This document shows, in pieces, positions 34,421-45,063 of a DNA stretch of 64,000 bases. Position 1 is the first letter of the stretch. The number at the start of each line of letters is the position of its first letter. Under the pieces are notes generated by a model, which made no database searches, had not been told where the DNA came from, and was given only the letters and a program-made list of their open reading frames with translations. Location of the stretch: assembly GCA_964034945.1 (NCBI GenBank), contig OZ035960.1, positions 74,259,085 to 74,323,084 on the forward strand, read 5' to 3'. Origin of the DNA: Chrysopilus asiliformis (taxonomy: Eukaryota; Arthropoda; Insecta; Diptera; Rhagionidae). Made by a program: the position numbers and the translations under genes.

Positions 34421-34910
34421 CACTAATATCTACCCTCCCTCCTCTCAGTAAACCCCCTCGCCTGCTATCTTCTACAACAATGAGAGATTCGGATTCGGTT
34501 TTCTCCTTTAGGAAGGTCAGCCCTTAGGGAGATTTTTCGCCCACTAATATCTACCCTCCCTTCTCTCAGTAAATCCCCTCGCCTGCTATCTTCTACAACT
34601 ATGAGAGATTCGGATTCGGTTTTCTCCTTTAGGAAGGTCAGCCCTTAGGGAGATTTTTCGCCCACTAATATCTACCCTCCCTCCTCTCAGTAAACCCCCT
34701 CGCCTACTATCTTCTACAACAATGAGAGATTCGGATTCGGTTTTCTCCTTTAGGAAGGTCAGCCCTTAGGAGATTTTTCGCCCACTAATATCTACCCTCC
34801 CTCCTCTCAGTAAACCCCCTCGCCTGCTACCTTCTACAACAATGAGAGATTCGGATTCGGTTTTCTCCTTTAGGAAGGTCAGCCCTTAGGGAGATTTTTC
34901 GCCCACTAAT
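34421..34910 (+). repeat. ~120-bp tandem repeats in D
   Basis: Units start at 34421, 34542, 34663, 34783 and 34904, each with CACTAATATCTACCC and GAGATTCGGATTCGG. Copy 2 of D has only one full unit (62820-62945), so this array expanded or contracted. Confidence 0.9.
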
Positions 34911-34934
34911 ATCTACCCCCCCCCCCCCCCCCCC

Positions 34935-37020
34935 AGGGTAAGGGGAAGGAGAAGGAGAAGGGGAAGGGGAAGGGGAAGGGGAAGGGGAAGGGGAAGGGGA
35001 AGGGGAAGGGGAAGGGGAAGGGGAAGGGGAAGGGGAAGGGGAAGGGAAGGGGAAGGGAAGGGGAAGGGGAAGGGGAAGGGGAAGGGGAAGGGGAAGGGGA
35101 AGGGGAAGGAAAGGGAAAGGGAAAGGGAAAGGGAAAGGGAAAGGGAAAGGGAAAGGGAAAGGGAAAGGGAAAGGGAAAGGGAAAGGGAAAGGGAAAGGGA
35201 AAGGGAAAGGGAAAGGGAAAGGGAAAGGGAAAGGGAAAGGAAAGGGAAAGGGAAAGGGAAAGGGAAAGGGAAAGGGAAAGGGAAAGGGAAAGGGAAAGGG
35301 AAAGGGAAAGGGAAAGGGAAAGGGAAAGGGAAAGGGAAAGGGAAAGGAAAGGGAAAGGGAAAGGGAAAGGGAAAGGGAAAGGGAAAGGGAAAGGGAAAGG
35401 GAAAGGAAAGGGAAAGGGAAAGGGAAAGGGAAAGGGAAAGGGAAAGGGAAAGGGAAGGGAAAGGGAAAGGAAAGGGAAGGGGAAGGGGAAGGGGAAGGGA
35501 AGGGGAAAGGGAAAGGGAAAGGGGAAGGGGAAGGGGAAGGGAAGGGAAAGGGAAAGGGAAAGGGAAAGGAAAGGGAAAAGGGAAAGGAAAGGGAAAGGAA
35601 AGGGAAAGGGAAGGGAAAGGGAAAGGGAAGGGAAAGGGAAAGGGAAAGGGAAAGGAAAGGGAAAGGAAAGGAAAGGGAAAGGGAAAGGGAAAGGGAAAGG
35701 GAAAGGGAAAGGGAAAGGGAAAGGGAAAGGGAAAGGAAAGGGAAAGGGAAAGGGAAAGGGAAAGGGAAAGGGAAAGGGAAAGGGGAAAGGGAAAGGGAAA
35801 GGGAAAGGGAAAGGGAAAGGGAAAGGGAAAGGGAAAGGGAAAGGGAAAGGAAAGGGAAAGGGAAAGGGAAAGGGAAAGGGAAAGGAAAGGAAAGGGAAAG
35901 GGAAAGGGAAAGGAAAGGGAAAGGGAAAGGGAAAGGGAAAGGGAAAGGAAAGGGAAAGGGAAAGGGAAAGGGAAAGGAAAGGGAAAGGGAAAGGGAAAGG
36001 GAAAGGGAAAGGAAAGGAAAGGGAAAGGGAAAGGGAAAGGGAAAGGGAAAGGGAAAGGGAAAGGGAAAGGGAAAGGAAAGGGAAAGGGAAAGGGAAAGGG
36101 AAAGGGAAAGGGAAAGGGAAAGGGAAAGGGAAAGGGAAAGGGAAAGGGAAAGGAAAGGGAAAGGGAAAGGGAAAGGGAAAGGGAAAGGGAAAGGGAAAGG
36201 AAAGGGAAAGGAAAGGGAAGGAAAGGGAAAGGGAAAGGGAAAGGAAAGGGAAAGGGAAAGGGAAAGGGAAAGGGAAAGGGAAAGGGAAGGGAAAGGAAAG
36301 GGAAAGGGAAAGGGAAAGGGAAAGGGAAAGGAAAGGGAAAGGAAGGAAGGGAAAGGGAAAGGAAAGGGAAAGGGAAAGGGAAAGGGAAAGGGAAAGGGAA
36401 AGGGAAAAGGGAAAGGGAAGGGAAAGGGAAAGGGAAAGGGAAAGGGAAAGGAAAGGGAAAGGGAAAGGGAAAGGGAAAGGGAAAGGAAAGGGAAAGGGAA
36501 AGGGAAAGGAAAGGGAAAGGGAAAGGGAAAGGGAAAGGGAAAGGGAAAGGGAAAGGGAAAGGGGAAAGGGAAGGAAGGGAAAGGGAAAGGGAAAGGGAAA
36601 GGGAAGGGAAAGGGAAAGGGAAAGGGAAAGGGAAAGGGAAAGGGAAAGGGAAAGGGAAAGGGAAAGGGAAAGGGAAAGGAAAGGGAAAGGAAAGGGAAAG
36701 GGAAAGGGAAAGGGAAAGGGAAAGGGAAAGGGAAAGGGAAAGGGAAAGGGGAAAGGGAAAGGGAAAGGGAAGGGAAAGGAAGGGAAAGGGAAAGGGAAAG
36801 GAAAGGAAAGGGAAAGGGAAAGGAAAGGGAAAGGGAAAGGGAAAGGAAAGGAAAGGGAAAGGGAAAGGGAAAGGGAAAGGGAAAGGGAAAGGGAAAGGGA
36901 AGGGAAGGAAAGGGAAAGGGAGGAATGGAAAGGGAAAGGGAAAGGGAAAGGGAAAGGGAAAGGGAAAGGGAAAGGAAAGGGAAAGGAAAAGAAAAAGGGA
37001 AAGGGAAAGGGAAAGGGGGG
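34935..37020 (+). repeat. (GGGAAA)n array, ~2.1 kb
   Basis: It begins with GGGGAA units and passes into GGGAAA units with scattered GGAAA, GGGGAAA and GGGAA variants. A 19-base C-run precedes it. The long open frame on the minus strand (Phe-Pro and Leu-Ser repeats) is only the translation of the repeat. Confidence 0.97.
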
Positions 37021-39134
37021 AAGGAAGAGTGGTAGGAGGGTGGTAGGTAAGAGGGAGGAAGTGGAGAGAGGAGGGGATAAATTACTGATGTTTCGTCATA
37101 CATTGCAATATATACATATCTATATATATAAAAATGGATGTTTGTCTATTTGTCTGTCTGTCTGAGATTACAAAACTCAAAACTACTGGACCGATTTTTA
37201 CGCGGTTTTTTGCAAATGATCTGTGTTGCCAGAAGCAGGTTTTTAGCTATGTTAGATTTTTAAAATTCGAGAGAGAAGGTCCTGTAATGATAACGCAAAT
37301 GTCCTTTTTCCAATTTTTCTTGAAACAATTGACACTAGGGGGTTTTCGAGGTCGCTGATCGCGAATCCAGTGTTCGATTTTTCAAATGCTAAACGGAAGG
37401 TCCTATAAAGATAACGGAAATGTCCTTTTTCCAATTTTTCTCGCAAAAATCGGCTTTGGGAGGTTTTCAGGGTTGCTTATCACGAATCTGAAGTTGGAAT
37501 TTCAAATTCGAAACGGAAGGTCCTGTAAGGATAACATTTTTTCCCAAAACTTTTTAAGTTATCTATGGTTTTTTGCATTCTAAAAGTTATACAAAAACTT
37601 TTAGCTGCCAACGAAGGGTCTGCTAGTATCTAGATAAAGATAAAGATAAATGCTCATCTAGATAAAGATAAAGATAAATGCTCGTAATGTTTATCTAGAT
37701 AAGATAATAGATAATGAAAATATGAAAGATAATAGATAAGATAAGATAAAAAGCCAAATTATCTAGATAATTTTTAGATAAATATTTATTTTGACATTGC
37801 ACAAAATTCAAAATTACGTACTAAAAAAAATAGCACAAAATTTTTTGCTTTTCTTGATTTCCAATTTAAATATAATAAGAAACGAAATAATAATAAAAGA
37901 AAACGGATAAGAAACGTTATCGTAACGTAACGAAATAACGAAATGATTTTCGGGCTTTTTCTTCAAAATTACATTATAATGAACGTTATAGAAATTCAAT
38001 TCCGTTACCATAACGAAAAACGAAAAAAATATTACGTTTTTTCGTTGTTTATTAGTATTTCCTTGTTTTGTTCAGTATTATTTTTTGTGAAATTTCCCAC
38101 AAAAGTTCATCAAGTATAACCCCACAGACATAAAATATAATCAAAAATATTGGAGTAGTTTTTAATCGTATTTTGATTCTAAATCGGATTTTGTTTTGGC
38201 CAGATTCACTCTATTTCTGGAGATACAAAAATGGAAATCTTCTAAGCAAGTTTTTTGGTAGCAAAAAGATTTTCTTTTTAGTAACTCTAGAAGTAGAGCG
38301 AAATTCTAAAAAAAAATTCTATATCTTTGATATCAAAATCACGCTTTTGTGGAGACAGTTTTTTTAATGAACAAAACTTTTGTGTGATTTTTTGTCTTTT
38401 GTATTTTTTATTGATTTTTTAACTTAATAATCACATTTTTTTCCGTTTTTATTTGTATTTTCTTTTTGCTGAGTTTTATTATTTGTTATACAATTTATTT
38501 TTATGGAAACTGAACTGAATTACTTTGTGATAAACTATTATTACAGTGCGTTTTTTTGTTTTCAGTTTCAATACAATGTGTAACGAAATATAACGTTATA
38601 ACGTAACGAAATTAAGTTTTTTATCGATACAAAACGTTATAACGTAACGAAATTAAGTTTTTTATCGATACAAAACGAAATAACGTCACGAAATATAAGT
38701 TTAATTTTGCTACGTAAGGAAATTTATAACGTTATGATTTTTTATTTCGTTCATAGCCCGGTTTACACTTGGCAACAGTTACTGGCAGAACTTTTTTTTT
38801 ATGGACAAGAGAAGAGAAGCGAGGGAAAGAGTGACACTTCGCTTCCTTGTCCGTAAACAAAAATTGTTGCCAAGTATAAAACTGTTCCTAAAAAAAGTTT
38901 TTAGGTTTTCAAAAGTATGCAGAAAACAATTTCGTTTCAGCATTTTTTCAGATTTAATTTTTTGATTTTCGGTGGTAACGATTATCTCTAGATAAATGGG
39001 ATTTTCCTTTATCTAGATAAGATAAAGATAACTTTTTTGGGGTGTTATCTAGATAAGATAAAGATAACATTTTTTTTTATCTAGATGATTATCTAGATAA
39101 TTATTATCTAGATAACCCCAACACTGCTGATGAC

Positions 39135-41165
39135 TAACGGCCTTAATTTGAAAGCGTCCCAAAAATTCACCCCTAAATATAGCCTTTCCGTTAGACTTGG
39201 CACTACAAAATATCGGACCTTTTCCATTTTGTTATCATACTCCGTTTCTAGATCGCAATAACCAAGGACTCTATTCTCTGTACCATCCGCTGTTCTCACA
39301 CTCGACTTCATTTCAATCATTTCAATTCCATTTACTCGTAAAAATTCAGCCGATCCACAACCCAACACACTCACACTCGCACCACAATCTAGTAGACCTC
39401 GAACTTCAACACCCGCCAGAGACACCACTGCATAAAACCTTGAGTCTGATTCCCTAATGGAACTTGCAGCTAAAACCGCCCTCTTTAATTCTCTCCTAAT
39501 TCTCCAATGCCCCTGTTCACTGTGGCAACATTCACTCTCCACCTGCGTAGCCACGCCCACTCGCTCAATCTCCGCCGTATCTATCGATGCGCCGCGGGCT
39601 CTGTATTTGTCGCTACTTCTACTTTCTGTGTGTTCGTCATCTCTCCGGCCCTGGGACGTTGAGCTATCGTACTCGAACGCGTCGTCCCAGATGGTCCCGC
39701 GTTCTCGCTCCTGTTTCCCGATCTCCTCGCTATACAATTGGAGCAATTTTTCTTTAGAACTCCTCCTTTTCCACTGATGTGGCTTAGAACAATCGGGATA
39801 CCCATGCCCGAAGTCACGACAGTTCCAACACATCATAAGTGTATTGTTAGATGGACGTGCACGTTCAAAAGCCTCCACTGGAACCCAACGGTCGTTTCCT
39901 AGATAGCCGTTATCGCCTACTGCTCTAACTCCTGCTCTCCAATCTTCAACTTCGTTATCCTTGAGCTTGGATTCAACTTTGGTTTCAACTGCCTGCACCC
40001 CTCTAAATCGACTATTCGTTGCACATAACTGCCGTGGGTCATAGCCGGAATTCGTCCACAACCGTTCCATCCGTTGGCAAACAATTCGCAACTCTTCGGA
40101 ATTTCTAAAGTAAGTAGTCATAGTTGCACTTCTCAAAGCTGGGTTCATATTATCCTGTATGATTTCCAGCAGCTCTGGGTCTTTAAAAGGCCTACGTAGG
40201 CGACCGTTGAGCCCTTCGACCTCTAAAAGAAAATCGTTGAATGACTCTTTCGCCTTTTGTTTTCGGGTTTCTACTGCTCGCCGCGTTTCTCGATCCGACT
40301 CATAACTACTGAACCGATTTATCAGATCATTTTGCAATTGTTCCCAGGTAATATCCCCATATTTACGGCAATGAACCCAGAACCATTCTTCCGCTGTACC
40401 TTTTAGGAAATTAGGTAAGAATGCTAAAAGCTCCCCTTCAGGTAATCGATCCCGGTGAGCTAATATTTCCAATCTATACACAAATTCTATGGCATCTAGC
40501 CCATTCGGACTGCCATCGAACATTATGTTCCAGGCCGGACGCCTGCGAATTGGAAGCTCGCTTAATCTTTTCTGGGTACGTTCAGATTGTGACCCAAACA
40601 ACTCTTTTCTCAAGACAGCGCTAGAACACGACCGCTGATCACCTGCTGTAGGTGTTTCTACTGTAATGGGTTTTGTATTGGGAACTATAACCGACACATC
40701 ACCCCAGTCAATTGGGCCATGGTCTCCTACATCTTCTTCTTCCACTGGACCAGAAAGCAGGTCTTCAATTCTTGCAGCTATTGCTGCCAACATCTCTACT
40801 CCCTTCCCTGCATCCTGACCATACTTTGGTGATCCCCTACGGACACGTTCCGCCCTATCACCCCAATGTCGTACTCTAGCTGCCAACACCCGCAACTCTC
40901 CCGAATCAGTTACCTTAGCTATTTTCTCTAATGCTTGCTTAGTAAAATCGGCACCAGCGCATAACTCGCGGTAAGGTTGTTTTGTGTCATGTGCAACCGT
41001 CGGCCAAAGCGCCTCATTACCAGCTTCAAGTGACACAATTTTTTCTAATTCTTGTAACGCATTTTCCGTATTTTCTTGTATGCGGCGAACCTTAAATTCT
41101 ACCGACAATTCGTCAGCCGCTAGAAACTCTAGGTCTGCGACTAAAATTCGTTTTAACGAAGTCAT
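39135..41165 (-). CDS. Gag-protease part of B
   Basis: Start: ATG at 41165 (MTSLKRILVADLEFL); an upstream in-frame ATG at 41219 exists but is less likely. Gag has a helical N-terminus, a capsid region around FDGSPNGLDAIEFVYRLE and FLKGTAEEWFW, and one CCHC zinc knuckle CWNCRDFGHGYPDC (near residue 463 counted from 41219), which binds RNA. The C-terminus is a retropepsin: FYAVVSLAGVEVRGLLDCGAS (near residue 610), where the catalytic motif reads D-C-G instead of D-T/S-G. The frame runs into the hAT insertion at 39126 and stops there at TAG (39108). Across the insertion the frame continues in phase into pol. Confidence 0.9.
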
Positions 41166-42142
41166 TTTACGTAGTTTTATTTTTCTTATTGAGTCAAACT
41201 TAACTATTTGAATTCTCAATTAAGAATCTCAACCTTTCTTCTTCCTTCCTTCCAATTTAAAAAAAAACTCAGGCAAGTAATTACTCGAAAGAAATTAAAC
41301 TTCAACCACAACAGTTTATCCAATAATTCCAAACAAAACTATTAAATTCTCAAAATTCCGAATAATGTTTGAATACGTTTAAAAAAAAAATCTTGATTTT
41401 TCTACCATCAATAAGTAGAACCACCGCATAAAATCAACTCCTAAGTTATCCCTTGCTTCGATATCTCACCGCTTTCACAAATCTGTTTCGACAAATGTGC
41501 CAACTGCTTTGCTTATATCAGCCGAACTATTATTTCTTTTTTTTTTTTTTTTTTTTTTTAAACTCTTCATTAAATTTCAGGGGTTGATCATGCCGACAAA
41601 AAGAACACCACTGACCAGCAACAACCATGTACACCACTCCCATGCTATCACTCTTTTCGCTCTATGACACCATCCCATCCAAAAATAAAAAAATTTCCAA
41701 CACCCATACCCTGTCCAACAAATTTTCTTTCGAAGCACCTTTCGTCAAAACCCTGCAGTGTCAACAATCGTTGACCAGGTATTCCAGCTACTTGCGTACC
41801 ATATTCTCCGAAAACCTGTCACACAATTCAATCATTCATCATAACATATGTCAACTAATCTACTCAACTAATCCGTTCACACAACTTTTTCTCCGTCACT
41901 TTCTATTTTACTTCATACTCCTTTCACCAACGCAGACGTGTCAACACCACAAAGACGATTCATAGCCTGGGCGTCAATCGTAAGGTAGTTACTCGTAACA
42001 AGTACCAAGCCGCGAACAGCTAACAGGCAAACCGTTGTGCAAATAATTGAACATCATACATATCCCATTCGAAAAAATCCAAATTCAAAAAAAAAACTAT
42101 AAAAATATATAATAAAATGAGGAAACTAAAAGAACCCGTTCA
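41166..42142 (-). other. Leader of B
   Basis: Noncoding region between primer site and gag. A 20-base T-run lies near 41539-41560. The small plus-strand frame at 41627 looks fortuitous. Confidence 0.6.
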
Positions 42143-42161
42143 GGTCCCTGCTCGGGCGCCA
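42143..42161 (-). promoter_or_regulatory. Primer binding site of B
   Basis: On the minus strand, TGGCGCCCGAGCAGGGACC follows the 5' LTR, identical over 19 bases to that of element G. Confidence 0.88.
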
Positions 42162-42162
42162 T

Positions 42163-44870
42163 TATAACGAATTTAATCGTTTTTGTATTTATTTTCAAAA
42201 TCATGTTGTCAACTTCGCTATTGCCGGATAGCTCTGGATGGAAATTGGCCAGAGTTTAGCTGACGCATGATGTTGCTTGTTTAGTTATATTCTAAATTCA
42301 ACATAGAACGATTTGAATGGGAAGGCAGACCAAATCCAAAACTAAAATAAATGTAATTCAGTCTCACACCTGATCACAAGAAAAATGCACACAATATGTC
42401 AATAATTCAATCATACTCTCTCCCCGACATGATCAACCCCTATTGACTTCTTTAGACTAGCATTCTAAAGTTGTCATATTATAAACCCAAAAATAAATTA
42501 GCATTAAACAGAAACAGACCTGAATGAAAGGTACCAAAGGATAATTCTTAATGTCTTGTGTCCGTTTTTTTTTTTTTTTTTTTGACTTATCAAAAACGTA
42601 TTCTGCTCTTTTTCCCTTTAAACAGCCTCCAAACAAAATAAATATATTAGGTTAATCTGTTCTTACAGTATATAAAAAAAAATGAATAAATAAAATTAAC
42701 CAAAAGAAATCAACCTTTTTTCCTTATAAAATTGATAAAATAAAACCAGTAGGTGGAATATACTAAAGAGAAATAAAATTAGATGGGATACAAATCATAA
42801 AAAAAAAATTGTTTTTATGTTGGGGCCCTCAGTTGTATGTACGCCAAAAAAAAAATTAGCCTGATGTCGGTGACACCAGACGACGCTATGTTAACCTCAG
42901 CAGACCTCTCGCGCGTTCGCGCGCGAAATTTTCGATTAAAAAAAAAACTCTGACAAAAAAAAATCAATATTTATATATCGTATAACGGCTTCGCGTTCAA
43001 AAAAAATCAAAAATAAATAATAAATTTAAACAAAAATTTTTAGCAAATATGAGTTTTGAACAAATTTCAAAAAAAAAACAACTGGTTGTGTTCTATCTCT
43101 CTTCAAAAAGTTAATTTAATTTTCTTTAATTAATTTTCTTTCTTCCTTAAAAAAAACAAAAATCATATCAAAAAAAAAATAAATGACTAACGCGGAATTA
43201 ACTCTGGTAACCCTAGTGGAAGAAGTTCGACTTTTGCCCGTAGTCGCCAACAACAATTAATTTGTTGTTATTAAATTCAATGTGCCAAGTTTTTTACTTT
43301 AGTTTTCGCATGTAGTGTGACGAAAAGAAGAAAAAAAAAATGCAGAAAAAGAAAACCGACGGAATAGGATCTCCCCACGCAATAAAGAAAAAAAAGTAAG
43401 TAACAATATGTGTTCGTAGTTTCTCGTAAGAAAAATGTTTCTTAACGCAGGATAATCTAACCTGCAAAAATTTTCTTGTGTGGATTCGTAAACAATTGAG
43501 TTTACGATCAGTGAAATTCAATTAAAGTGAAGTGAATTAATAACAATCAAGACAAAAAGAAAAATTTTAAGATTAAAAAAAAAATATATACCATCACCAA
43601 GCACCCAAAAGAAATTCAAAATAAATAAGTGTATATAAAAAAAAATTAATAAATAAAAATATAGTGTTGAATCTGGAGCGATACTCCCTTTGTGAGTCGA
43701 GCGAAAAATTCGTCTCCTTTCTTCGCTTACTCCAGCAAAGCACCCCAAGAATAAAACGAGTGTCTTTTCACTTAAAATGTCACTAAAAAAATAACCAAAA
43801 ATCTTTCTAAATCAAATTGATTAAATTAATACGATATTCGTGTGTTTAAAAAAAATAAAATCAAATAAAAAAACAAAATCGCAAAAGATAAGAAAAATCT
43901 AAAAAAACTTCAACGCGTCTGCTTCGATCAAAACTTGAATCCAAAAAGCGATTTTTGGCGCCAATTCACCTCCCTTTATAAGTTTTCGGGGGTGGGTAAT
44001 TTGTGGGATTTTCCGCGGAATTCGGAAAATCGGAACATTTAGTGAGTTTTGTGTCGGCAAAATAATTAAATCCAACTGAAAGACCCAACTTGAATTTGTG
44101 TCAAATGAATCTTAGTGGGCTGAATCGCTATTAGCTGGAAAACCCGTGAAAAACCCGTGTGAGAATAGAGGTCGCTAGTGCCGGTTTTTCTAAGATTTTA
44201 CCCTAAAATTTCCCAATCGAAAAGCGCGGGAAACTTCCACTATTTTTTTTTCGACAGTTTATTTATATTTGATTGATCTAGTTTTTCTGTGTAGTGTTAT
44301 AGCATTCGTGTACCAGAAAACCTTTATTGAAAACCCTTTTCACCCAGTGCATGTTAGTTTTTGTGTTTGGGCCCGTGAAAGTTTTGAAGGTTATACAGCT
44401 GTCACCGGAACCGATGTTTTTGGGTCTTAGGGCGGAATACCCGTCTAACAGTCCCAACAACATCGACTCACTGTGATACATTCCTATCTATGTTATTCGT
44501 TTGTTTTTGTTTATATGTGGATTGTCCCTTTAATGTTGGTATGTTATGGTGTTTGGTCCGTGATTAATATTTGATCAAAACTAATGTTTGGATGTGCTTA
44601 TTTTAGCTTTCCATCCAAATGAGGACAACAAAATAAAAGACCAAAACAGAGAAAAACGGACTTGGATCATCATCAGGGGATCAGCATCGGTTTAGCCGAA
44701 AAGATACTCAACAATCCCTCAGGTTCATAATATCAGATAAGTATCTTGTCGTTTTTAATTATCCTTACCGAACGCAATACTTTGTGTTTCCTTTTTTTTC
44801 CTTTCAGATTACCACTCACCGGAAATACGAAACCACCACGAAACGAAGCTCAAAGAAAGCGTACGTTTCA
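42163..44870 (-). repeat. 5' LTR of B, 2.7 kb
   Basis: This intact copy of the B LTR is 2,708 bp. The T-run at 42565-42583 is the empty site of element E. Differences from the left copy are few (homopolymer lengths, TATGTACC versus TATATACC). A GC-rich palindrome CGCGCGTTCGCGCGCG lies near 42911 and in the other LTR. Confidence 0.93.
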
Positions 44871-44874
44871 TCGT

Positions 44875-45063
44875 TTGGTCAATTAGTACCGCTCTGTTCT
44901 AATATTAAGAAGTTTACATCCGTACTACATTGTACTGAATCAAAGATAACTCGCAAGAAGTCCTACAATTGGCAATAAATGTAACACCGATCGCATACAT
45001 TTAATGGGTACACACTAATACAAAAATTACTATAATAATCTCACACGTATAAGTAACACCTAA
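44875..45063 (+). other. Leader of A, part 2
   Basis: This continues the A leader after B and holds the end of the duplicated block (TTTACATCCGTACTACATTG...). gag starts at 45064. Confidence 0.6.

Larger units (their letters stand above)
34145..37626 (+). mobile_element. Helitron-like repeat D, copy 1
   Basis: It starts TCTATACTAATTATATAAAG with a (TTTG)n stretch and ends CTGCTAG followed by T, the TC...CTAG|T form of Helitrons. Order inside: head; ~120-bp repeats (34421-34910); C-run; (GGGAAA)n array; a second head (37112) with (TGTC)n; and three ATTCGAAACGGAAGG-type blocks. There is no Rep/helicase. It may be two Helitrons fused, since two heads are present; copy 2 (62561-64000) has the same order. 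Confidence 0.55.
34117..39126. mobile_element. hAT element inside B gag-pol
   Basis: The ends are CAGTGTTGGGG and CCCCAACACTG, and the 8-bp duplication CTGATGAC (34109-34116, 39127-39134) is exact. Without the Helitron-like insert (34145-37626) it is about 1.5 kb: TCTAGATAA-rich sub-termini and AT-rich centre, with a tandem pair containing AACGTAACGAAATTAAG near 38590-38690. There is no transposase, so it was mobilised in trans. Confidence 0.9.
27186..44870 (-). mobile_element. Retroelement B (Ty3/gypsy), inserted in A
   Basis: It lies on the minus strand: 5' LTR at 42163-44870, primer site at 42143-42161, gag-protease at 41165-39135, pol at 34108-31393, 3' LTR at 31326-27186. The target duplication is TCGT (27182-27185 and 44871-44874). 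Joining the flanks recreates the A leader block seen at 25985, confirming the borders. There is no env. It is interrupted by element E in the 3' LTR and by a hAT element between protease and RT. Confidence 0.92.

Noticed and set aside
34935..37020. Telomere repeat
   Set aside because: The unit is GGGAAA with variants, not TTAGG or TTAGGG, and it lies inside a Helitron-like element.
34827..37103. 758-codon minus-strand frame of Phe-Pro and Leu-Ser repeats
   Set aside because: It is only the translation of the (GGGAAA)n array; frame and length follow the repeat.
41627..41965. 112-codon frame in the B leader
   Set aside because: No domain, antisense to the element, low-complexity composition.
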